From Diphasiastrum complanatum (Eukaryota; Streptophyta; Lycopodiopsida; Lycopodiales; Lycopodiaceae), in assembly GCA_029204225.1 (NCBI GenBank), contig CM055108.1, positions 4,808,806 to 4,872,805 on the forward strand: a DNA stretch of 64,000 bases, read 5' to 3'. The position numbers and the translations under genes are program-made. This document shows positions 55,994 through 64,000 of the stretch, piece by piece. Below the pieces are notes generated by a model. It was given only the letters and a program-made list of their open reading frames with translations. It was not told the DNA's origin and ran no database searches. Numbering within the stretch: position 1 is the first letter of the stretch; each line of letters begins with the position of its first letter.

Positions 55994-56742
55994 ATGGATA
56001 TTGGAAAGAAGCTAATAAAGATTGATATTACATCAGACACAGTTTGTCCATGGTGTTTCATAGGCAAGAAGTACCTGGAGAAAGCGATGCATGCCTGCAG
56101 CAATGACTATAACTTTGAGGTCAAATGTTTGACCATAGTTCTTTGCAAGTTTGAATGATTCTTATGAACACATCCTTGCAACTCTATCTAAGAACAGCTG
56201 CTGATCATCTCTAACATGTGCTATGTAATGTTTTATTCAATTGTAAAGAATTACTACTCATGAATATTGTCTTGGTTTTATAAATGCCAAAGATGAGGAG
56301 TTGTAACTTGTTTGACAGAAGACTGCCTTTCATGACATATTTGAATGTAGTATGACACCTAAGCCATTGCATGAGGCTTATTTGGGTGTTCAAACATATC
56401 CAGGCTTTTGTATGTAACATACGGGAGCCATTGCAGGTCAGATGGCACCCCTATCTCTTAAATCCAACTGCACCAAAAGAAGGTGTCAACAAATTAGATT
56501 ATTATAAACAGAAATTTGGAGAGTCTCGTATTGCTCCAATCATTGGGCGTGTGACAAAGGTAAATAAATTATAATGTTCTTTATGCAAAGCATAATCAGT
56601 GTTACAGAAAACAGCAATTAAATGGTATAGTTTTTAATGACATGCCCTTTAATTTTTGCAAGTAGACTAATCTGATATATGTTCATCTGATATTGCAGGT
56701 TTTTAATGACTTGGGAATCAAATTCAAGATTGGTGGCTTGAC
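55994..56742 (+). CDS. DSBA-like thioredoxin-fold oxidoreductase, 5' three exons only
   Basis: Exons 55994-56119, 56437-56559 and 56699-56742 with GT-AG borders and phases 0, 0, 2 encode about 97 residues. They open with MDIGKKLIKIDITSDTVCPW and CFIGKKYLEKAM (CPWC redox motif at residues 18-21), then VRWHPYLLNPTAPKEGVNKL and LGIKFKIGGLT. This matches the N-terminal half of plant DSBA oxidoreductase family proteins (about 210 residues), thioredoxin-fold enzymes thought to handle disulphides or glutathione-type chemistry. The last donor is GTGAGT. The expected next exon (G-N-x-x-DSHR motif) is not seen before the copia LTR at 57245, nor later in the window. Either intron 3 is filled by at least 7 kb of transposons or the gene is truncated. 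The ATG is the first in frame after a stop-rich leader. Confidence 0.85.
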
Positions 56743-57244
56743 GTGAGTACTCGATCATGAGTCTATTTTGTCCTGTAGATATCCTGATTTCTGCGTAGGT
56801 GTTTGAAGGCTTCAGGTTACTCTCTGACATAACTTTGCAAGATAACATGTTTGTGTTTGGAATTGAGCAACAGGTTTTAATGCAGACCCTTTAGTATATA
56901 CTAATTAGACCCGTATAAGAAGTTGAGCATTGTATGGGCTGCTGCAACTATGCTCTTGGATCGACGTGAACCGAAAATTCACCCACCCTCACGAGTCACA
57001 GCTTACGGGCCACCTAGCTGCCCAGGCCTTTTTTATGTTCACTATGACAGCAGGATCTCACGGGTTACAGTAGCACATACGGAGAGGTCATTTACCATAA
57101 GCATGGAGGATTAGCGAGAAACATACTAAATTGGATTAAAACGAACTGATCACAAACGGGCTATACATTGGTATGATTAGTTCAGTGCTTGTCATACCAA
57201 ATCGACAAGTGTCTTTCACCGTGTCACTTGTTCAAACTCGAAAC

Positions 57245-57707
57245 TGTTAGGAATAAATGTTTATTTGATACCCCTGAGTGTGAGTATGGCCATGCTTGCG
57301 TGCTATTATAGGGGGGAATTACTATTTTTAGTAAGTCATGTTATAGGGGGTCATTACTATTTATAGTAAGTCATTTTCATTACTCATGCATGTAGGTGAA
57401 CGCACTACTACTAGATTAGGACTTGTTTTATTACTTAGAAATACATCTTGGGTCTTTACCCAATATAGGTATTAATTTTAGCAATTAGCTTTGTGTTCTT
57501 TGCTATTAGCTTTATGCTTTTAGCTTTTCACATAGATTAGAGAAAGTATATATGTAGGGTGGCGCCCCACCACAATTTACTTCCAGTGTTTTAGAGCTTT
57601 GCTCAATTCTTCGATAATCTGAATTCTCTTTAATCTCTATGCTTGGTTTGTGTGAGTGCTAATAGGACTAGTAACTCCATCTAGAATTTGTATGAAAAAT
57701 TCTGACA
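57245..57707 (+). mobile_element. 5' LTR (463 bp) of copia element E
   Basis: It runs TGTTAGGAATAAATG...ATTCTGACA, followed by PBS TGGTATTAGAGC (57708-57719; one change from consensus). TATATATGTAGGG at about 57547 could hold the TATA box. It lies about 500 bp inside intron 3 of the DSBA-like gene. Confidence 0.85.
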
Positions 57708-58331
57708 TGGTATTAGAGCAGGCTTTGTGACCGTAGAGCTGTCAAGATCCAAGAATTTTTGAGTGAGAAAGAGTTTGCTTTTGAAGGGTTGCCAAAAAAA
57801 GATTATTGGAGGAGTGGATCTCTAGCTGTAGCTGCGCGTTGGATCGTTGATTGCATGTTGATCACTTCGCTGGAATTGTAGGAAATCAAAGTGCCAAGAT
57901 CCTTCTAACATTCAATCTCCATATACAAGAAGAAGGAAAAGAGGAAGAAGAAGAAGAGGGAGAGGGTTAGGCGCCCTCAAGGAGAGAAAAAGTAGTAGCA
58001 ATGCTTGAAAGGGAATGAATTACAAATGAACAAAGAGTACATATAAATAGGCCTTCCAAGGGCCTAGACTCTTCCAAACTCTAAGTTCTAGAACCTTCCA
58101 AGACCTACTACTAATTATAGGGCACCCCCAAAAGTCAAGATAGGGTCCCTTAACATAATTAGACTTTACTTGGACCCACGAAGTACTACTGGACCAAAAT
58201 TGGGTCCAACATAACTAAAATTGACTTAACATGGTCTAAATAATAAACCTAACCCATGGTTACACAAGTCTCGACCTTTTGGGTCAAAGTAACCTATGAG
58301 AAACTATCATTATCATTAATTACTTCTAACA

Positions 58332-58345
58332 CCCTCCTCTTTAAA
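58332..58345 (-). promoter_or_regulatory. polypurine tract of family F element
   Basis: The reverse complement TTTAAAGAGGAGGG directly precedes the minus-strand 3' LTR (TGTTAGAAG). Confidence 0.85.
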
Positions 58346-58521
58346 TGATAATGTAAAAAACATAACATGACATGAAGTATGAAAAATTGCAACAAAAATG
58401 CAAAGTGTTGCATGCTGCCCAAAACTCCATGTAGCCGAAAAAGAAAAGATGTAGCTTGCTGTCCAAGCTTAATGCCGCCAAAAAAAAACTTCAGCTTGAA
58501 GTAGTCGAAGTAGCCGAAATC

Positions 58522-59640
58522 TCAGCCCCAATCATGCCCGATGTAGAAGAGATGTAGAATACGAAGTGCGGTAGCATCAAGTCGAAAAGTGAAGACAAGC
58601 ATGCTCCATCCAAAGTAGGTAACCAAAAAACCAGCCGCAAGCCGAAATATGGATTTGCAATCCATCAATGGTTCCCACATGATTCCATAAGTCTTCTTAC
58701 CACAAGAAACATAAAGAAGAGTATGATACTCTTTTACCATCACATCCTCCCGAATCTTACTATCAATGATCTGCTCACCAACACTAGGTAAGACAACACC
58801 GTCATCATAAGAAATAAGCATTAAAACATGAAAATCAGCATAAGGTACTGATTTTGGTGAGGCATGTGTGTTTCCTCCAAGGTAAAAAGATGCTTTGCTA
58901 TCTCGCAAAGACTCGGACAACCAACAAGAGGCTGTAGCAGGCTGTCCAACAGCCACAAAATCACCAACACTTTGCTGTCCAAAGTGTTCCAAATGTGGAC
59001 CTTGCTGTCCAAAAACCTTCCGCAGGCCGTTCCCGATGCATAATAGGATGCTCACGATGTAACATAGGCTGAAAATGATCAATAAACTATGGCTAAATCT
59101 GGTGTCCACCATCTTCAAGAAAAAAACCAACAGCTTGCCACTTTGAACACCCAAATAATCTAGCAACACGCCACTTTGAACCAATGTACTAATTGACATG
59201 ATTTTTTCCCCTCCTCCATTAGTACAAAATGGCTTCAAAGAATGCTTGATTTCAGCCTTTTCCAAAACATTATCTTGAGAAGCTTGCTCATAAAGTTCTT
59301 CACTGATGCATCCATCATTTGCAACAAATGGCTCAAGAGAAGAAGAATGCTTAACCATACCAACATTCCGATGCAAACTTGTACTTGTAGAAAGACAATG
59401 ATCAAACTTTGCATGACTTTGCCCTTCTACCTTCAAAGAGGATGAACTAGAGAGGAGAAAGCATGATGATGAATCCTTTATTCGGTACATCTTTAAAAGT
59501 GTTTCCCAAGCACTTTTAGAGGTCTTGCAAAATCTCAAATGATATAAGATAGATCTTGTTACCAATAAAATCTTGATCATCACGTCGATGCAAAATCTCA
59601 GCTTGCAACTCCATGAAGAATAGTTGGTACCATCCAACAT
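58522..59640 (-). CDS. 372-residue protein of family F: gag N-terminal remnant plus unfamiliar sequence
   Basis: Minus-strand frame from ATG 59638-59640 to TGA 58522-58524, open throughout. The start MLDGTNYSSWSCKLRF and KTSKSAWETLLKMY (about residues 38-51) match the opening and first helix pair of copia gag. The rest has no zinc knuckle, protease, integrase or RT motif. It contains a Ser-rich stretch (about 60-80), a hydrophobic segment HSLLIIFSLCYIVSILLCI (about residues 187-205) that could span a membrane, and a C-terminal part rich in aromatic residues. The frame is the only coding content of a recently inserted element with exact target duplications, so it may be translated. Openness by chance or a degraded gag-pol fragment are alternatives. 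Confidence 0.6.
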   Translation of the reverse strand: MLDGTNYSSWSCKLRFCIDVMIKILLVTRSILYHLRFCKTSKSAWETLLKMYRIKDSSSCFLLSSSSSLKVEGQSHAKFDHCLSTSTSLHRNVGMVKHSSSLEPFVANDGCISEELYEQASQDNVLEKAEIKHSLKPFCTNGGGEKIMSISTLVQSGVLLDYLGVQSGKLLVFFLKMVDTRFSHSLLIIFSLCYIVSILLCIGNGLRKVFGQQGPHLEHFGQQSVGDFVAVGQPATASCWLSESLRDSKASFYLGGNTHASPKSVPYADFHVLMLISYDDGVVLPSVGEQIIDSKIREDVMVKEYHTLLYVSCGKKTYGIMWEPLMDCKSIFRLAAGFLVTYFGWSMLVFTFRLDATALRILHLFYIGHDWG

Positions 59641-60522
59641 ATCTTCACTTGAACAAGTACGAATTGCTCCCAAATCTCTTGCCACAAGAACCAGCCAAGA
59701 AGATAAACTTTTTCAAACCCTAAATGTGCCCTAAAAGACACAAAAACCAGCAAGTATCAAATCTGACAAATCAGCATCGGAATGTGTCGAAACCACACAT
59801 TAGATGGATGTAGGAACTCACCCTCCTACAAGCCTTGTGTGCTGAAAATTTCAGCCTGAAATTGCATTACAAACTCAAAAACCAGCAAGCAAAGAATCAG
59901 GTTAGCCACCAACAAAGCTTTTTTTGGAACCCTTCTTTCTTGCCAAAAAGTGTGAACTATACACACACGGATAGGGCTGTTGCAACACCCTACAAATGGT
60001 AATATGCTGTCCAATTTTCAGCCTCGGAATGTGATCGGATCATCACAAAAAAATTAGCGCCTTCTTCCACACCTGGAAACAAACAAAAAGAAGCGGATCT
60101 TCACTTTGTAAAATCAGCAAGGGTGCTGATTTTTCAGCCAAATCAGAAGAATAGAAATTGCTTGTAGATGGGCGCCCTCCTGCAAAGGAGCAAATCTGAA
60201 AAATAGGGCAGCAGCGGACCAACGGAAGTAGGATAAACCTACACGGATGTGGGCGACCTAAAAGAAGCCCCGAAGAAGATAATTAATGGCGCCTTCCTGC
60301 AACCTGAAAAATCAGCAAACAACAACCTGATTTTTGGGCGCCCAAAATCCTGTTATTTTCTTTGATGTGTGGCGCCCTCCTGCAAAACAGAAAAGAGTCA
60401 AAAAACGGATCTTCACTCCAAAAAATCAGCAAAGGTGCTGAATTTTTGTGATCCCTAAGTGAAGACGATCTCTTTTGGTAGGGCGCCCTAAATCAAGCAT
60501 AGAAGATCCATGGCTTTGATAC

Positions 60523-60534
60523 CATGTAGGAAAT
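60523..60534 (-). promoter_or_regulatory. tRNA primer binding site of family F element
   Basis: The reverse complement TGGTATCAAAGC abuts the LTR at 60535. Confidence 0.85.
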
Positions 60535-61373
60535 CAAAGTGCCAAGATTCTTCTAACATTCAATCTCCATATACAAGAAGAAGAAAAAGAGGAAGAAGAA
60601 GAAGAGGGAGAGGGTTAGGCGCCCTCAAGGAAAGAGAAAGTAGTAGCAATGCTTGAAAGGGAATGAATTACAAATGAACAAAGAGTACATATAAATAGGC
60701 CTTCCAAGGGCCTAGACTCTTCCAAACTCTAAGTTCTAGAACCTTCCAAGACCCACTACTAATTATAGGGCACCCCCAAAAGTCAAGATAGGGTCCCTTA
60801 ACATAATTAGACTTTACTTGGACCCACGAAGTACTACTGGACCAAAATTGGGTCCAACTCAACTAAAACTGACTTAACATGGTCTAAATAATAAACCTAA
60901 CCCATGGTTACACAAGTCCCGACCTTTTGGGTCAAAGTAACTTATGAGAAACTATCATTATCATTTATTACTTCTAACAGGAATCAGATCTGTTGGAACC
61001 CTTATCTACTATTTGCTGTCTCAGATCGCTGTCTACAAGCTAATCACTGCCTGACTGGTTGCTGTCTATTCTTGTTTATTATCGCTGGAAATAGGCAGGT
61101 CGCTATCTATTTTGGTTTCTGATCGTTGGAAACAGGCAGGTCGCTGAGAGAAATAGAACTGATTTTGACAGATCGCTGCTATTTTTTCAGAAACAGACTA
61201 CATCACTACAATTTCAGACTTGATTGCTACGGATCACTGCTGTTTTGGAAAATTGTAGGGTTTTTTGACTACCGATTTTTGAGGGAAATCTTGATTTAGT
61301 TTGATAAGATACTGATTGTTGAAAAATCAGGCTATAAAAATCAGGTTGTTAAGAATTGTTGCGGATCAGAACA

Positions 61374-61500
61374 ATGGCAGGATTGGACGATGCTGGCGTA
61401 GCAAGCTAGATGGAACGAATTATAGTATATGGAAGTTCAAGAAGCAAAATATTCTCCAGGATTGAGAATATTGGGAGATCGTCACAGGTGTCGAGATACC
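61374..61500 (+). pseudogene. gag: copia gag N-terminus of element E, truncated
   Basis: From ATG 61374: MAGLDDAGVAS, a stop, then LDGTNYSIWKFKKQNIL, a further stop, and WEIVTGVEIP. Homology ends near 61500. It belongs to the LTR and PBS at 57245-57719, separated from them by the family F insertion. Confidence 0.75.
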
Positions 61501-61589
61501 ATCAAGATTTTCCTAAGCTAGATTGCTTCTTGTGGATTTCCTGTGATCAACACTTCTACCACCCCAATCCGCATCCACAAAAACTCTAC

Positions 61590-62335
61590 AACATTGGTCA
61601 ATGACTCTGGCTTGCCTGCAATAAACCAAATCGTGATGTCCCTTTAACATATTTCAATATTCGTTCAGCTACTTTTTAATGAATCATGATCTTGACTAGG
61701 TGATGCCATAAACTATCAGCTACTTGACGATAAAGGGTTGCATCCATTGCTAAAGTACCATCAACTTAAGTAGTTTAATACAAATCCCTATTGGGAGTGC
61801 TAACTAGCTTATAGTCTTGCACCTTTTTAGTAGCATGCAACATACTTAGATTGCATCAATGCAATGGCCCGTTCTTGTTGCCAAACTTCGACCCCCGAAC
61901 AAAAGTGCAATTAATGTAGATCCATCATCTCAAATTTCATAGAATCGATTAACCATTGATTGTTGCTTGTAATGATCAAGTCATGTACATAAAGCATAGT
62001 CAAATTAATGCTATCGTTTTGCACCAACACATAGAGATTTAGGTCTAAACAAGTCCTTTGTACTTACCAACCATTTTGTTTGAGAATAGTCATCAATGTG
62101 ACTATCCTAGGCTCTAGGAGCTTGTTTAAGACCATGTAATGCTCTATGAAAGTTGCATACCTTGTGTTCTTACCCTTCAGCAATCTTTTAGGTTGTGTCA
62201 TGTACACTTCGTCTTTCAATACACCATTAAGGAATGCAGATTTCACATCCAGTTGGTGAAGTTCTCACCCAAAGCAGGATGGTAATGTATCAACGAGCTT
62301 GAGTGTCGTCCACTTTGCCATTGGAGCCGCACATC
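61590..62335 (-). pseudogene. pol: Ty1/copia RT C-terminal part (element G)
   Basis: Minus strand: LDVKSAFLNGVLKDEVYMTQ, decayed LHGLKQAPRAW region, LYVHDLIIT (catalytic YVDD changed to YVHD), then AMDATLYRQVADSL and ILKYVKGTSRFGLL near 61600. Several stops and frameshifts. Its N-terminal part continues at 62736-63010 beyond the solo LTR. Confidence 0.82.
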
Positions 62336-62730
62336 TGTAGGAAAGCAAGAGTCAAGTCACCAAGATCTAATTATCAATCAATTTCCACAAGAAACAAGAT
62401 AGAAGAGGCTAAGAGAGAGAGACAAAAAAGAGCAACACAAGCAATCGAGAGCAATGCTTAGCCAAACTGAAAAATGTGACACAATAAGCCAATATGTACT
62501 CTACCTACTTACTGAATGTAGGGCACCCCCAAAAGTCAAGATAGGGGCCCCTAAACCAAATTAGACCTCTAAGGACCCACGAGTCAGTACATGACCAAAA
62601 TTGGGTCCAGCTGAACTTAAGACAAACTTAAGATGGCCTAAATAATAAATACCCATGGTGACACAAATCTTGACCTTTTGGGTCAAAGTAACCTATGGAT
62701 TAACTTTAGCATAGTCATTTATTTCTAACA
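62336..62730. mobile_element. solo LTR of family F
   Basis: 395 bp, TGTAGGAAAGC...TTTCTAACA, clearly related to the LTRs at 57877 and 60535 (shared block GGGCACCCCCAAAAGTCAAG and the right-hand third). Exact ACATC duplications flank it (62331-62335 and 62731-62735). No interior sequence, so LTR-LTR recombination after insertion into the RT of copia element G. Confidence 0.92.
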
Positions 62731-62735
62731 ACATC

Positions 62736-63010
62736 TCATAGTCGATTCCTTTGCTCTAAGCATATCCTTTCACTATGAGGCACACTGTGCTTTGTTATTG
62801 ATCCATTGCGTGATAGTTGGTCCTGTAGACCCACTTGCTTCCAATTGGCCTTTTGTTATGTGGGAGATCTACAAGCTCCTAGGTGTCATGCTTGTCAATT
62901 GAGGCCATCTCTTCTTCTATTGCCTTGCTCCAGTTGTCGCTATCTTTTGCTTCTTCGAAAGTAGATGGCTTTCTACTTTGTATGATGCTAGACATTAGTG
63001 CATAGTTCTC
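62736..63010 (-). pseudogene. pol: Ty1/copia RT N-terminal part (element G)
   Basis: Minus strand: NYALMSSIIQSRKPSTFEEA, WSKAIEEEMASIDKHDT, RPIGSKWVYRTNYH and KGIDYEM. Stops present. Colinear with 61590-62335 once the solo LTR is set aside. Confidence 0.82.
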
Positions 63011-63078
63011 TTAAATTTATCACGAATTCTTCGCTCTCTTGTAGATTTGTGTACCTCTCCCCTTCTTGTTGGATTTGA

Positions 63079-64000
63079 TTAGATCTTTCTCCATGTCATA
63101 TGTGAGCTTTTTGTACCACTTGGGTACCTAGTGATTTGTGCCCTCAGGACGTGGGTTTTATTAGATGTCACATTAGAGACAACAATAGTCGGGGTCGGAC
63201 TAATCTTTTTTTTTGAGGTCAAATCAGTCAAAGGTGCTGCAATATAAGAGTATCCCTTAACATATTTTCTATAAAATACTGACAATCCAAGAAAAGAACG
63301 GAAAGTGCCGTCAAATCAAGTTGGCACAGCCACCGCAATGATCACAACAACCCTTCTTAGGATTTGGCCTAACTCCATCAGCAGAAACTATATGATTAAG
63401 ATATTCAATCTCCTTTTTTAAACAATTCACTTGTTTTTTACTATCGGCAAACAAAGTGTTCTCCCCTCAAAGCAGACAACGCAGTTCTAAAGGTGAGTCA
63501 TATGCATCGACCTTCACCTACATTGTAAGTCAGAATGTCATCAACAAAGTTTACGCCAAACTTATCCATATACGTCTGAGCACATACATTCATCATCATC
63601 ATGAATGTAGATGGGGCATTAGTCAACCCAAATGGCATCACAAGGATACTCATAATGAGCGAACCAAGTTCTGAAGGCAGTCTTGTAGTAAATCCCTCAT
63701 CATGAACTCGAACCTGATGGTATCCACTCATTTAGGTCTATTTTACTGAACACAGTGGCACCTGACAAGGCATCAAGCAGATCATCATATGTGGCATAGG
63801 ATATCATTGTTTAACCAGTATCTTGTTATAATCCACACATACGCATGATCCATCCTTCTTTTTATAGAATGATCGAAGAGGCAAAAGGGGAATAACTAAG
63901 TCATATTTGCCCCCTTGGCCAAATAATCATCGACCATCCGTCTCACTTCCTCTTCCTCCTTAAGACTCATTTTATAAGGACGTCTATTATAGGACACGAT
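63079..64000 (-). pseudogene. pol: Ty3/gypsy reverse transcriptase, runs off the right edge
   Basis: Minus strand from the window edge: YKMSLKEEEEVRRMVDDYLA, KKDGSCVCVDYNK (frameshifted), SGYHQVRV, LVMPFGLTNAPSTF, the catalytic region FVDDIL (about 63537) and, after a gap with frameshifts, FYRKYVKGYSYIAAPLTDLT (about 63210-63290). Coding then stops at about 63079 and copia element G begins. Several stops and frameshifts. Confidence 0.88.

Larger units (their letters stand above)
57877..60979 (-). mobile_element. compact non-autonomous LTR element (family F), complete, 3103 bp
   Basis: LTRs 57877-58331 (455 bp) and 60535-60979 (445 bp) are near-identical and run TGTAGGAAATC...TTCTAACA on the plus strand. 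PBS and PPT show a minus-strand element. Target duplication GGAAT is exact on both sides (57872-57876 and 60980-60984). It is inserted in the leader of copia element E, between its PBS and gag. The interior carries one 372-residue frame and no pol. Confidence 0.95.

Noticed and set aside
56743-57240. Fourth exon of the DSBA-like gene
   Set aside because: No frame gives the expected DSHR-type motif or matching phase between the donor at 56743 and the LTR at 57245.

Overview
The window looks like nuclear DNA of a land plant with a repeat-dense genome. Evidence: two spliced plant-type genes with GT-AG introns, a GDSL esterase/lipase and the 5' half of a DSBA-like oxidoreductase; Ty1/copia and Ty3/gypsy elements primed by the plant initiator-tRNA motif TGGTATCAGAGC; a CACTA (En/Spm, TNP2-type) transposase; and long (TG)n, (GA)n, (TA)n and (CA)n tracts. 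I cannot place the species. The size of the repeat load and a possibly huge transposon-filled intron would suit a fern, lycophyte, gymnosperm or large-genome angiosperm.

Layout. 1-3140: minus-strand LTR element (acidic gag-like frame, long leader, PBS, 5' LTR) inserted in the gag of a minus-strand copia element whose 5' LTR is 3578-4568. 4569-5255: foldback element with microsatellite-bearing arms. 5278-6489: decayed unknown reading frame. 7482-11542: decayed plus-strand copia pol with a 1.07-kb 3' LTR of the same family as 3578-4568. 11543-16750: the least transposon-rich part, with short tandem repeats and the apparently intact GDSL gene (13344-14951). 16767-19110: odd gypsy derivative with protease and chromodomain but no recognisable RT or integrase.

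21200-29900: a minus-strand copia interrupted by a 6.9-kb plus-strand element (22482-29427). This element encodes gag and protease, then an unfamiliar tail and a second unfamiliar reading frame instead of pol; a truncated sibling lies at 50888-52637. 30140-32995: a copia with related gag and a normal integrase start. 33255-35442: internally deleted gypsy, minus strand. 37110-39480 and 46430-50328: two copies of one copia family in opposite orientation. Between them lies a CACTA transposase gene (41520-45381, minus) with a SET-domain frame (45705-46316) just upstream on the same strand.

55994-56742: three exons of a DSBA-like gene. The next exon is absent up to 57245, where a copia LTR begins, so 57245-64000 may all be intron or the gene may be broken. 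That last stretch holds a compact 3.1-kb minus-strand LTR element with exact target duplications and a 372-residue open frame, a solo LTR of the same family with exact duplications, and minus-strand copia and gypsy RT remnants.

Most mobile pol and gag frames are broken. The GDSL gene is the only complete host gene visible. The most unusual items are the SET plus CACTA pairing, the two non-autonomous LTR families with unfamiliar reading frames, and the inverted halves of one copia family whose flanks match the same foldback arm.
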